Assembly: GCF_008830225.1 (NCBI RefSeq)
Contig: NZ_WAIE01000003.1
Span: forward strand, 248,001 to 312,000
From: Pseudodesulfovibrio senegalensis
GTDB lineage: Bacteria > Desulfobacterota > Desulfovibrionia > Desulfovibrionales > Desulfovibrionaceae
Direction of reading: 5' to 3'
Length of the DNA: 64,000 nt
A program made the translations under genes and the position numbers. How positions within the stretch are numbered: the first letter of the stretch is position 1; each line of letters begins with the position of its first letter. The notes beneath the pieces were generated by a model. That model did not search any database, was not told where the DNA came from, and was given only the letters and a program-made list of their open reading frames with translations. Below are positions 10,567 to 19,181 of the stretch, piece by piece.

Positions 10567-11457
10567 TCAGCGGGCGCGGACAATGCGCACGGCCAGCAGG
10601 GCCGCGATGGTCCACATGAGCATTCCGGTCAGGCCGGTGTCGCCGCCCAGCAGGGGGTGTACGTCCGGGAACATCCAGTGCCAGATGCCGTAGCCCTGCG
10701 CGTTGAGCGCGCCGTGCATCCATGCGGCCAGCAGCACCGAGCGGCAGGACAGGGTCAGCTCGTTGAAAAAGGTGCCGAATGCGGTGCAGGCGATCATCAT
10801 CATGAAGATGCCCGCCACGGGATGCCCCGGATAATTGAGGCCCGCCACGATGAGCGGCGCGTGCCACAGCCCCCAGATGGCGCCCAGCAGCAGATAGGCG
10901 CGCGCCTTGCCCAGCGGCATGAGCCTCGGCAGCAGGAATCCGCGCCAGCCCAGTTCCTCGCCCAGCGCGGCCGGAATGTTGAACAGCGGTCCCAGCACGA
11001 TGCTGGACGGAAGCATGACCAGAAACACGTCCGAAACATGAACCGGTGCGCCCTGCAGTGCCGCAAGCCCCGTGAAATTCCAATCCGGCTGTCCCAGCCC
11101 CAGCGCCCATGTCAGCCCATAGGCCGTGGCCGTGACCAGCGGGATGATCAGCATGGCGGCCCCGAAGCCTTTCCATTGTTTGCCCTGATTTGTTTCGTTG
11201 CCCGGGCGCAGCAACCGGCGCAGGGGGCGGCGTTGGACGAGGCAGTGAATGGTCAGGGCGCACAGGCCCGGTATCCACATGATGCCCACCAGTACGGCCG
11301 TGGACAATGTGTCCGGTGCGTTGCCCACAATATGGTTGAACGGATCGGCCATGCGCACCAGCGTGATCTGCGCTGCCCAGCTCAGCACGAAGGTGGCGGC
11401 GAGAAAGAGCAGCACTCCCGCGCGGTCAAAGCGTTCGTCGGGTGTGTTGTCAGCCAT
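10567..11457 (-). CDS. CPBP family intramembrane metalloprotease (Abi/CAAX-like)
   Basis: The 296-residue protein is very hydrophobic with about seven or eight predicted membrane segments. It has the CPBP motifs EELGWRGFLLPRL (motif 1, EExxxR), a GAIWGLWHAPL histidine motif and a later ACTAFGTFFNEL segment. Family members are Rce1-like intramembrane glutamate proteases, in bacteria often tied to bacteriocin immunity or envelope maturation. The ATG at 11457 overlaps the end of the upstream aldolase gene by 8 bases; a longer frame exists but lies inside that gene. It is the last gene of an AOR/aldolase/CPBP operon; the substrate is not evident. Confidence 0.85.
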   Translation of the reverse strand: MADNTPDERFDRAGVLLFLAATFVLSWAAQITLVRMADPFNHIVGNAPDTLSTAVLVGIMWIPGLCALTIHCLVQRRPLRRLLRPGNETNQGKQWKGFGAAMLIIPLVTATAYGLTWALGLGQPDWNFTGLAALQGAPVHVSDVFLVMLPSSIVLGPLFNIPAALGEELGWRGFLLPRLMPLGKARAYLLLGAIWGLWHAPLIVAGLNYPGHPVAGIFMMMIACTAFGTFFNELTLSCRSVLLAAWMHGALNAQGYGIWHWMFPDVHPLLGGDTGLTGMLMWTIAALLAVRIVRAR

Positions 11458-12616
11458 GAATCGCCTCGCGGACTTTGCGGAAATATTCCTCGCGGCACTG
11501 GTTTTCCGCGTGGAGCATGGTGGCGAACGGCGCGTTGAAGTCGATGGTTCCGGTGGCGAACAGGCCGTGGCCGTGCACGATGGCTCCGGGCGTATTTTCC
11601 AGTGCGGGCGGCAGGGTATGGCACAGGCCCGTGGGCCCGGTGCCCACTTCCCCGGGAACGACGGGCAGGCCTGCGGCAAGGCGCGTTTTGGTGCAGTGGG
11701 TGTGGCAGCGATGCCGGTCCGGGCAGTTGTCGAGGGCCGGGCAGTCCATGGACATGATCACGGTGAATTTCGGGTGGCCGTGCAGGATGCAGGCGGCATG
11801 GGTGCGGCGGTATGCGTCCTCGTGGGCCGAAAGCTCGCTGGATGCGGTCAGCCCGGCGCAGGTGCTGCGGTCCTGCGGACAGGGATCAATACAGCCTTCC
11901 AGTTCGTCAAGGGAACTGCCGGTCTGGCTGATGTGCACGATGCCGTCGCGCAGGCAGGAGATGTTGCCGAAAAAGGAATCCACCAGCCCGTGGCCCACCA
12001 CGTTCCTGCCCGCCTCGGCCATGGCGGCCAGCAGGGCGGCCTCGTCCATGAACGGGCCTGCGGTCAGGGCGGGAACGTTCGTGCGCGGTTCGGGCAGCAG
12101 GGACACGGCCCGGTCAAAGGCCTGCTGTTGGTCAGGGTTTGGCCCGCCATGGCGGCAGGCGTGCAGGTGGTCCGAGAAAAAGAGCACGAAGCAGGCAAAG
12201 CAGACCGAGGAGAAATACACGAAACATTCCTCGGGGCTGACCGTGCCCTTGGCCACGACGCCCTGCCCCGGAACGATCACGGCCTTGCGCTCGCGCAGCA
12301 GGGTTTCGAGGTCTGTGCGGGCCGAGCAGACCGGGATTTCATGCAGGAAGGTGCGGGTTTCGCAGTCGCGCGGCGTGACGGCTCCGGTGGAGTGCCCCGC
12401 CAGAAAATCAATGATGGTGCGGTACGGCTCGGCTGGGCGCGCCAGCAACAGGGAGTTGACGCCCAGCGGCTCGAACATCGGTTCCAGCAGCTCCCGGCGC
12501 GGGTCGTCGCTGCTCCAGAAGGTGCGGTCGTTGCGTCCCCCCACCAGCGCTTCGCCCGCCTCGCACAGTCCGTGCTGCGCGAGTTTGGCCGCGTATTTTT
12601 CGGTCAGCCGTTTCAT
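11450..12616 (-). CDS. class II aldolase/adducin family protein with two tandem domains
   Basis: The 388-residue protein is about twice the usual class II aldolase length. The C-terminal half carries family features: GHGLVDSFFGNISCLRDGIVHISQTGSSLDEL, HEDAYRRTHAACILHGHPKFTVIMS with the metal-binding HGH, and a later VHGHGLFATG histidine pair. The N-terminal half (WSSDDPRRELLEPMFEPLGVNSLLLARPAEPY, VVAKGTVSPEECFVYFSS) looks like a diverged domain without the HxH pair. A Cys-rich insert (CPALDNCPDRHRCHTHC) is unusual and could bind a metal. The gene starts 4 bases inside the end of the AOR gene (ATGA overlap). With an aldehyde oxidoreductase next to it, cleavage of a sugar phosphate to an aldehyde is a reasonable inference; the substrate is unknown. 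Confidence 0.8.
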   Translation of the reverse strand: MKRLTEKYAAKLAQHGLCEAGEALVGGRNDRTFWSSDDPRRELLEPMFEPLGVNSLLLARPAEPYRTIIDFLAGHSTGAVTPRDCETRTFLHEIPVCSARTDLETLLRERKAVIVPGQGVVAKGTVSPEECFVYFSSVCFACFVLFFSDHLHACRHGGPNPDQQQAFDRAVSLLPEPRTNVPALTAGPFMDEAALLAAMAEAGRNVVGHGLVDSFFGNISCLRDGIVHISQTGSSLDELEGCIDPCPQDRSTCAGLTASSELSAHEDAYRRTHAACILHGHPKFTVIMSMDCPALDNCPDRHRCHTHCTKTRLAAGLPVVPGEVGTGPTGLCHTLPPALENTPGAIVHGHGLFATGTIDFNAPFATMLHAENQCREEYFRKVREAIHG

Positions 12617-14442
12617 GTTTCGTCGCCCTGTTCCGGTTCAGCTGTCGCAAAGACGAGATCGGCCAGCCCCAGTTTGCGCAGCTTTTCCGGTCGGGGTCGG
12701 CCATGGTCGTCCAGCCCGCGCACCGCGTAATACGCGCTTCGTTCATTCAGGAATTCGTCGCGGTCCAGGGCCGGGGTCTCCCGATCCGGTCCCGGCGTGC
12801 CCGGGGCGGAGAAGAAGCGTCCGGGCAGGTCGTCATGCTGCTCGGTGAATCCGTTTTCCGCGTTCATGACCCGTTCCTGCATGCAGGTGATTTCCCCGGC
12901 GCGCACTATGTCCGCCACGCTCATGGGTTCACCCGCCACCGGCCCGGTGACCGCGGACAGGGCCCGTCCGTATTCCTCCAGCCCGGCGGCCAGCAGGGCC
13001 GTGGAGCAGATGCCGAGGCTGTCGGCCCCGGCAATGGCGTCCTCGGCCAGCTTGATGATGCGTGCCTTGCCCGCAAGGGAAAAACGGTCCGTGGCAACGG
13101 GTTTGCGCAGCACCTCATGGCTGACGGGAAAGGCGCGTAAGTGGCAGCCACCCCGCGTGGACAGGGCGCAGGCCAGTCCGGTGCCCACGGCTCCGCGCGC
13201 ATCGTATCCGGGCAACTCCAGCCCTTTCACTGTCATGGCGGTTTCCGGCATGCCGCACTGCTCCGCAAAAAGTGCCGCGCCCTTGCCCAGCGATCCGCCC
13301 GATGCCATGCGGCGCAGGGTTTCGGAAAGTTCGGCGCGCCCGTATCCGGCCTCTCCGCTGAGTTCCATGTTGCAGGCCAGCGTGGCGGCTGCGGATACCG
13401 GGTCCAGCCCCAGCTTTGCGCACAGGGCCACGGCGTCCAGGGCCATGTCCGGGTCCGCGTTGTTGATCAGGGCCGTGAAGTGGCTCAGGGCATCCACGCC
13501 CGGCAGGATGCGCCCTGCCGTTGTCTTGACGCATTGCACCGGGCAGCCGGGGCAGCCCCTGTCCCGCAGCGCCCCCTGTGCGGCCATGGCCGGGGCGTTG
13601 ACCTTGTGTGTGTAGGAAAAGAATGTAGTGCGGAAATTGTCCGTGGGCATCATGCGCCGGGCGTGGGTCAGGTCCAGAAACGCAGCCGATCCCCAATGCC
13701 GGATGCCGTACGGCCCCATGAGCGCCGGGGATGCGGCCAACAGGCGCATGATGTCCGCATTGGCTCGTTCAAGGGCTTCGGGGTCGTGTATGGCGATGGC
13801 GTGATCGCCGCCCGCGGCCACGAAACGGAGATTCTTGGCCGCAAGGCACAGGCCCAGCCCGCCGCGTCCGGTCATGTGGTGCCGGGCCGTGGCCACGCCC
13901 GCCAGCAGGCATCCGTTGGTGGCCGATGGACCGATGCACAGGGCTCCTTCCATGCCGTCGGGCTTGTTCAGGCCGTGAACGCGTTCCAGATGGTCGAAGA
14001 GTTCATTGGTGGTGGCCGTGAGCAGGGAGGCCGCATCCACAAGGGAGACGGCGTTGTCGCGGATGGTCAGGCCCACGGGTTCGGGGGCGCGGCCCGTGAT
14101 GACCACGGCGTCGTACCCGGCGTGTTTGAGGGCCGCGGGGAATGTGCCGGTCAGGGTGTCGTCGCCCACGGTGCCGGTCAGGGGCGACCGGGATGCCATG
14201 CGTCCCACATGGGCCATGGGCACCCCCGTGCCGGTCAGCGGGCCGGTGCTCAGGACCACGGGCATGGCCGGGTCGTCCCACTGCCTGTGGCAATGGGGCA
14301 GGATGTGGTGCATGGTCAGAGACCGCCCCCCGGGGCAGGCACGGTAGAAGTCCGGCGCGGGCGTCTGCTCGTGTCGGTTGCCTGTTGCAAGGTCCACGTG
14401 GAGAATTTTCCCGGACCAACCGTGGCGGCAATGCGTGTGCAT
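12613..14442 (-). CDS. aldehyde:ferredoxin oxidoreductase family protein (tungsten/molybdopterin)
   Basis: The 609-residue length matches the AOR family, which uses a tungsto-bispterin and one [4Fe-4S] cluster to oxidise aldehydes to acids with ferredoxin. The N-terminal domain starts GWSGKILHVDLATG, and the pterin-binding stretch MTGRGGLGLCLAAKNLRFVAAGG is present. The cluster motif CPGCPVQC is seen around residues 300-307; the fourth Cys is probably in LGICSTALLA near residue 490. The ATG at 14442 is chosen because it begins the conserved GKILHVDL strand; an open frame upstream shows no domain. It leads an operon with the class II aldolase and CPBP genes and is divergent from the TPR protein gene. 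Confidence 0.92.
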   Translation of the reverse strand: MHTHCRHGWSGKILHVDLATGNRHEQTPAPDFYRACPGGRSLTMHHILPHCHRQWDDPAMPVVLSTGPLTGTGVPMAHVGRMASRSPLTGTVGDDTLTGTFPAALKHAGYDAVVITGRAPEPVGLTIRDNAVSLVDAASLLTATTNELFDHLERVHGLNKPDGMEGALCIGPSATNGCLLAGVATARHHMTGRGGLGLCLAAKNLRFVAAGGDHAIAIHDPEALERANADIMRLLAASPALMGPYGIRHWGSAAFLDLTHARRMMPTDNFRTTFFSYTHKVNAPAMAAQGALRDRGCPGCPVQCVKTTAGRILPGVDALSHFTALINNADPDMALDAVALCAKLGLDPVSAAATLACNMELSGEAGYGRAELSETLRRMASGGSLGKGAALFAEQCGMPETAMTVKGLELPGYDARGAVGTGLACALSTRGGCHLRAFPVSHEVLRKPVATDRFSLAGKARIIKLAEDAIAGADSLGICSTALLAAGLEEYGRALSAVTGPVAGEPMSVADIVRAGEITCMQERVMNAENGFTEQHDDLPGRFFSAPGTPGPDRETPALDRDEFLNERSAYYAVRGLDDHGRPRPEKLRKLGLADLVFATAEPEQGDET

Positions 14443-14532
14443 GGCGTCTAAGGTAGCGGCAGGCAGGGTTGTGTGCAAGAGCCGGTTGACGCGGATGCGG
14501 ATTTGGGCAAGATTCGGCATGGAGATATCAAT

Positions 14533-15051
14533 ATGACAGCAAAAACAAGGATAAACGCGTCCCGGAGGAATTTTCTCATGGGTGCGGTGCGCCGTGTCCG
14601 TGGCAAGGAAGCCGTGGCCGAGCCTGTGGCGGCCACCGGCGATACCGTGCCGTTGCTGGATCGGGCCAACACCCATTTTGCGGCCAAGGAGTTCGAACAG
14701 GCCGTGGACGCCTACCGGGAATACCTGAAACGGGAAAAGCAGGACATGGACGTGCGCGTGCGGTTGGGCAGGAGCCTGTACGCACTGGGCAAGTACACGG
14801 CCGCACGGCTGGAATTCAAGCGGGTGCTCAAGGTCCGGCCCAAGGACTCGCAGGCCTGCGTGTATGCGGGGCTGTGCTTTGCCCGCTGCGCGCGGCTGGA
14901 AGAGGCTGCCCGCGTGTGGGAGGATTTTTTCGACCTCAAGAATGTGGAACTCCTGCGGGAATTGAACATTCAGAAAGGATTGATCCTTTCCGGCGATGCC
15001 GGGCACCATGACGCCGTGGCCGAAGCAGTGGAAGCCGTGCTCGACGCATAG
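14533..15051 (+). CDS. TPR protein with an N-terminal SRRNFLMG (Tat-like) motif
   Basis: A 172-residue protein with about three tetratricopeptide repeats (DRANTHFAAKEFEQAVDAYREYLKR, VRLGRSLYALGKYTAARLEFKRVLK, VYAGLCFARCARLEEAARVWEDFF). The N-terminus MTAKTRINASRRNFLMGAVRRVRGKE carries a textbook twin-arginine motif but has no hydrophobic region after it, so it is probably not exported. NapF-like cytoplasmic proteins show similar RR-containing N-termini (known for that family; application here is inference). The ATG at 14533 follows GGAG by 8 bases. The gene is divergent from the AOR gene and upstream of pgi, with 112 bases between. Confidence 0.75.
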   Translation: MTAKTRINASRRNFLMGAVRRVRGKEAVAEPVAATGDTVPLLDRANTHFAAKEFEQAVDAYREYLKREKQDMDVRVRLGRSLYALGKYTAARLEFKRVLKVRPKDSQACVYAGLCFARCARLEEAARVWEDFFDLKNVELLRELNIQKGLILSGDAGHHDAVAEAVEAVLDA

Positions 15052-15163
15052 TTTTTTGTCGTGCCGGGCAAAATCATGTGCCCCGGCCCGGAAAATGGGC
15101 TACAAGGGGATGACATGCGGTCCGGCGCGTCCGGGCCTACCCCAACGATTTCAGGAGGACGAC

Positions 15164-16504
15164 ATGCCCGATATTCTGGATTGGAGCGGATCGGATCTGG
15201 AACGATTGGAACTTGAGGCTTTTGAGGGTCGCAGCAACGAAATGGCCGCACGCATGCGCGAGGAAGTGGCGGCCGGGCGGCTGCCGTTTCTGAGCATGCC
15301 CTACATGGACGGGTTGCTGGAGCAGCTGGACGGGCTGCAGGACTATCTGGCCGGGTTCGAGCACATGCTGCTGCTGGGCATCGGCGGGTCGGCCCTTGGC
15401 GCGCGCGCCCTGCAAAAGGCGTTTTTCCCGCGTCAGGACCAGCCCTGCCACGACGGCCCGTGGCTCTGGATAGCGGACAACGTTGATTCCTATGCGCTGG
15501 AATCCTACATGGCCAAGCTGCCCCCGGAAAAGACCGTGGTGGTCACGGTTTCCAAGTCCGGCGGCACCATCGAGACCGTGGGCCAGTATTTCATCATCCG
15601 CGACTGGATGCGCGGCCGCATCGGCGACGACTGGACCGAGCACATGCTGCTGGTCACCGACGAAAAAGCCGGGTTCCTGCGCAAGGAGGCGGACGAAAAC
15701 GCCATCCGCACCCTGCCGGTTCCCGACAATCTCGGCGGGCGCTATTCCGTGCTTTCCGCCGTGGGACTGGTTCCGGCCCTGTTTTTGGGCATGGATGTGC
15801 GGGCGCTGGTGGATGGTGCCCGGGAAATGGCCGCGCCGCTTGCAGACCCGGGACTGGATGGCGAAGCCTTGGCGAAGCTGCCGAGTTTTGATCTGGCGGT
15901 GTGGGCCAACGGCCTGATGCGGGCCGGTTATGACCAACTGATATTTTTCTCCTATATCCCGCTGTGGGCCTCGTTCGGGGACTGGTTTGCCCAGCTCTGG
16001 GCCGAGAGCCTCGGCAAGGAAGGCAAGGGCAGCCAGCCCATTGCGGCCATCGGTGCCACGGACCAGCATTCCGTGAACCAGATGTTTCTGGACGGGCCGC
16101 GCAACAAGGCCTGCCTGTTTCTGACCTGCCCGACCCTGCCCGCAGGGCCGAGGTTCCCGGAAAACCTGCCCGACGCGTTCGACTACGTTCGCGGCAAGGA
16201 GTTCGGCGAGCTGATTCAGGCCGAAGGGATGGGAACGCGCATGGCGCTCCAGAAGAACGGCGTGCCTCTTGTGGAAATGCGCATGGAGCACGATGACCCC
16301 CGTCAGGCCGGAAAGCTGATCGCGCTGTTGGGCGCGGCCACCATCCTTGCGGGCTGGCTCATGGATATCAACCCGCTGGACCAGCCCGCCGTCGAGTTGG
16401 GCAAGCGTCTGGCAAAGGCGCGCCTCGGCGCGGACGGGCTGCCCGAGGAAACCGCCGATCTTGCGGATTTTCTGACCTCGCAGCGCGACGAACGGGAGTT
16501 CTAG
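15164..16504 (+). CDS. pgi: glucose-6-phosphate isomerase
   Basis: Interconverts glucose 6-phosphate and fructose 6-phosphate in glycolysis and gluconeogenesis. The 446-residue length fits the short bacterial Pgi form rather than the roughly 550-residue enterobacterial form. Sugar-phosphate-binding SIS features are visible: LLLGIGGSALGARALQ near residue 66, VVVTVSKSGGTIETVGQY near 125, the SQPIAAIGATDQHSVNQMFLDG catalytic Glu/His region near 285-307, and a C-terminal Lys/Arg helix. The ATG at 15164 follows AGGAGG by 7 bases. The sensor kinase gene starts 4 bases after its stop, so the two may be cotranscribed. Confidence 0.95.
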   Translation: MPDILDWSGSDLERLELEAFEGRSNEMAARMREEVAAGRLPFLSMPYMDGLLEQLDGLQDYLAGFEHMLLLGIGGSALGARALQKAFFPRQDQPCHDGPWLWIADNVDSYALESYMAKLPPEKTVVVTVSKSGGTIETVGQYFIIRDWMRGRIGDDWTEHMLLVTDEKAGFLRKEADENAIRTLPVPDNLGGRYSVLSAVGLVPALFLGMDVRALVDGAREMAAPLADPGLDGEALAKLPSFDLAVWANGLMRAGYDQLIFFSYIPLWASFGDWFAQLWAESLGKEGKGSQPIAAIGATDQHSVNQMFLDGPRNKACLFLTCPTLPAGPRFPENLPDAFDYVRGKEFGELIQAEGMGTRMALQKNGVPLVEMRMEHDDPRQAGKLIALLGAATILAGWLMDINPLDQPAVELGKRLAKARLGADGLPEETADLADFLTSQRDEREF

Positions 16505-16508
16505 GCCG

Positions 16509-17933
16509 TTGAACCAGCAAAACGATCAGGCCGAAAGGCCCCTGCAATTCGTCAAGGTGTTGTCATGGAGCGTCATGGCGCTCATTCTCGGCTCCAGTCT
16601 GGCGCTGTCCATCTTCATTTCCAAAACCGCGGAAAACGCGCTTCTGAAAAAACAGGAACAGTTCGGGTTGCTGCTGGCCGAAAACCTGAGCCATCAGGTG
16701 TATACCCGGTTCGCCCTGCCCGTGATGATCCGTTTCGGCGGCATCAGCCTGAGCAACGAGGAACAGTTCAAGCGGCTGGACCAGGTGGTGCGTTCCACCA
16801 TCCACAGCTTCAAGGTGCACGACCTGCGCATTTATTCCCGCGAGGGCATGGTTTCCTATTCCCTCAAGTCCGACGAACTGGGCACCAAGGGCGAGGACGT
16901 CGACAGGGTGCGCCAGACCTATGAAAGCGCCACCTTCAACGCCTCCATCAAGGAGAACATCTCCAAGCTGGCGGCCCTGTTCAGTCTGCGGCACCCACGG
17001 CCCGGTTCCATCATGCTGGAGGCATTCTACCCCCTGCGGGCCGAGCAGAACCTTGCGGTGGCCGACGACAACCCCATCATGGGCATTCTGGAATTCGAGC
17101 AGGACATCACCGACGAATACATGGCGGTCATCAATCTCGAACGACTCATCGTGGCCCTTTCCCTGCTGACCTCGCTGGTGCTGTTCGTGGTCATCATGAC
17201 GCTCATGCGCCGTGCCGAGCGGCTCAACATGGAGCGCGTGGAGGAGAAGGAGCGGCTGGAACGCGAGCTGCACCAGCAGGAAAAGCTGGCGGGCATGGGC
17301 CGCATGGTGGCCGGTGTGGCGCATGAGATCCGCAATCCGCTGGGCATCATCTGCTCCAGCTCGGAATTGATTCTCAAGAAGGCCCGCAAGGAGGAACATC
17401 CGCACACCCGGCTCATTCAGGCCGTGCACGAGGAGGCCAAACGCCTTTCGCGCACCGTGGGCGAGTTTCTGGACTACGCGCGGCCCCGGCAGCCAGCCCT
17501 GCATGACGTGGATGTGGGCAAGGTGTTGGATCAGGTGGCCGTGTTCCTGGAGTCCGAGTGCGAAAAGCTGGGCGTGACCATCGATCGCCTGTACCACGGT
17601 GACCTTACGGTACAGGGCGACAAGGACCTGTTGTACAGGGCCTTTTACAATATCGTTTCCAACGCCATGCAGGCCATGGACGGCGGCGAGATCAGCATCA
17701 GCGCCGTGGGCGACAATGGTGCGGTGCACGTGACGGTCACGGACAGCGGACCCGGTTTTGATGCAGCGAGTCTGGACAAGGTGCGCGATCCCTTCTTTAC
17801 CACCAAGGATACCGGCACCGGGCTGGGGCTGGCCATTGTCGGCTCCATTCTGGAAAGCCACGGCGCGGAATTCCGGCTGGGCAACGATGCCGACGGCGGC
17901 GCACGCGTGGACATGATCTTCCCGGCCGGATAG
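16509..17933 (+). CDS. membrane sensor histidine kinase
   Basis: The 474-residue kinase starts with TTG, preceded by GGGAG about 10 bases upstream. It has a membrane segment at about residues 17-38, an extracytoplasmic sensor region of about 170 residues (a PAS/Cache-like pattern with RIYSREGMVSYSLKSDELG), and a second membrane segment at about 213-233. The cytoplasmic part has a HisKA helix (phosphorylated His in AHEIRNPLG, near residue 272) and a HATPase_c domain with NIVSNAMQAM, DSGPGFD and TGLGLAIVGSILESHGA. No response regulator lies next to it, so its partner is elsewhere. It follows pgi closely; the ligand is unknown. Confidence 0.9.
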   Translation: MNQQNDQAERPLQFVKVLSWSVMALILGSSLALSIFISKTAENALLKKQEQFGLLLAENLSHQVYTRFALPVMIRFGGISLSNEEQFKRLDQVVRSTIHSFKVHDLRIYSREGMVSYSLKSDELGTKGEDVDRVRQTYESATFNASIKENISKLAALFSLRHPRPGSIMLEAFYPLRAEQNLAVADDNPIMGILEFEQDITDEYMAVINLERLIVALSLLTSLVLFVVIMTLMRRAERLNMERVEEKERLERELHQQEKLAGMGRMVAGVAHEIRNPLGIICSSSELILKKARKEEHPHTRLIQAVHEEAKRLSRTVGEFLDYARPRQPALHDVDVGKVLDQVAVFLESECEKLGVTIDRLYHGDLTVQGDKDLLYRAFYNIVSNAMQAMDGGEISISAVGDNGAVHVTVTDSGPGFDAASLDKVRDPFFTTKDTGTGLGLAIVGSILESHGAEFRLGNDADGGARVDMIFPAG

Positions 17934-18045
17934 GCGGGCGGGCATGAAACGAAAAAACGTGGTGCAGCCTATTTCGGCCTGCCGCCCTGGCGGGTTCTGC
18001 CGGGTGGCGGGGGGCTGACAATGCCTGCGGATTTTTTTGAAACGC

Positions 18046-18086
18046 AAAAAAACGGGCATGGTCATTGTGACCATGCCCGTTTTTTT
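18046..18086. terminator. bidirectional rho-independent terminator
   Basis: A near-perfect inverted repeat (AACGGGCATGGTCA / TGACCATGCCCGTT around a TTG loop, 18051-18081) has an A-run on its left and a T-run on its right, so it can stop transcription of the kinase gene from the left and of the M24 peptidase gene from the right. Confidence 0.9.
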
Positions 18087-18106
18087 CATTGTTTTTCTGG
18101 GTTGAC

Positions 18107-19177
18107 CTAGAGAACCCGGCAACCGTCCTCGGTGATCAGCACCTCGTGCTCCCAGCGGATGCCGCCCCAGTCGTCCCAGTACAGGCCCGGCTCCACGGTG
18201 ATGATCATGCCCGGCTCCATGACGCCCTTGGCCACCCGCGACATGCGCGGCGGCTCGTGGGTTTCCAGCCCCACGCCGTGGCCGAGGCCGTGGTTGAAGT
18301 ATTGGGCCACGCCCCGTTTGTCGAAATAGTCCCAGGCGGCCTTCCAGCCGTCGTGCAGGGAAACGCCGGGCCGCATCATGTCGATGGCGGCCTGCTGTGC
18401 GCCCTGCACCCATTCCAGAACCTCGCGGAAGCGGTCGGAGGGCTTGTCGCCCACCCAGAAGGTGCGGGTCTGGTCCGAATTGTAGTCGTTCAGGCGGCAG
18501 CCCGTGTCGATGAGCACCAGATCGCCGTCGCGGATCACGTCCTCGCCGGGGATGGCGTGGCAGAGCGCGGCGTTGCGGCCCACGCCCACAATGCTGGAAA
18601 AGGCCATTTCCTCGGCACCGTTGTCCTTGAACATCTTTTCGATGCGCCAGGCGATTTCCTTTTCCGTGGCGCCGGGAACAAGATGTTGTTCGATGTCGCG
18701 CATGATTTTGTGGTTCAGGTCCACAGATGCCTGCATGCGTTTGATTTCCTCTTCATCCTTGTACATGCGCAGGCCTTCCACCACGTCGCGCACCGGGGTC
18801 AGCTCCACGTAGGGAGCAAGCCCCTCGTGGTCGTACAGGCTGGTCACCGTGGGGTCGAAGCCCATGGCCGTGACACCCTTGCCCTTGAGAAATTCGCCCA
18901 CTTCCTGATGCTTCTTGCTGGTGTAGATGAGCGTGTCCTGTTCGGGCCACAGCCGTTTGGCCGCGTCCGTGAACCGGGGGTCTGTGAACAGGTAGTCCGG
19001 CCCGTCCGCCGTGACCACGACCCAGCCGCTGGATTCGTTGCACTGGCCGTCGTGCAGCTCGAAGCCGCTCAGATAGTAGCGGTTGGCCGCGTGGGAAACC
19101 AGCAGGGCCGGGAGCTTGCGTTCCGCAAGGGCTTTTTTCAGGTTGTGGCGCCGTTTTTCGAAAATGATGGTGTCCAT
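18107..19177 (-). CDS. M24 family Xaa-Pro aminopeptidase/dipeptidase
   Basis: The 356-residue protein has a creatinase-like N-terminal domain (MDTIIFEKRRHNLKKAL, SHAANRYYLSGFELHDG) and the pita-bread metallopeptidase fold. Dinuclear metal ligands can be seen: LVLIDTGCRLNDYNSDQTRTF (two Asp), HGLGHGVGLETHEPP (His), ITVEPGLYW (Glu) and WGGIRWEHEVLIT (Glu). The length is typical of the short PepQ/PepP-like bacterial enzymes, which release proline-containing peptides in the cytoplasm. The FAD oxidoreductase gene ends 4 bases upstream of its start, so the pair forms a small operon. Confidence 0.92.
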   Translation of the reverse strand: MDTIIFEKRRHNLKKALAERKLPALLVSHAANRYYLSGFELHDGQCNESSGWVVVTADGPDYLFTDPRFTDAAKRLWPEQDTLIYTSKKHQEVGEFLKGKGVTAMGFDPTVTSLYDHEGLAPYVELTPVRDVVEGLRMYKDEEEIKRMQASVDLNHKIMRDIEQHLVPGATEKEIAWRIEKMFKDNGAEEMAFSSIVGVGRNAALCHAIPGEDVIRDGDLVLIDTGCRLNDYNSDQTRTFWVGDKPSDRFREVLEWVQGAQQAAIDMMRPGVSLHDGWKAAWDYFDKRGVAQYFNHGLGHGVGLETHEPPRMSRVAKGVMEPGMIITVEPGLYWDDWGGIRWEHEVLITEDGCRVL

Positions 19178-19181
19178 GTTC

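Noticed and set aside
14557-14581. Tat signal peptide on the TPR protein
   Set aside because: Twin arginines are present but no hydrophobic region follows, so export is not supported.
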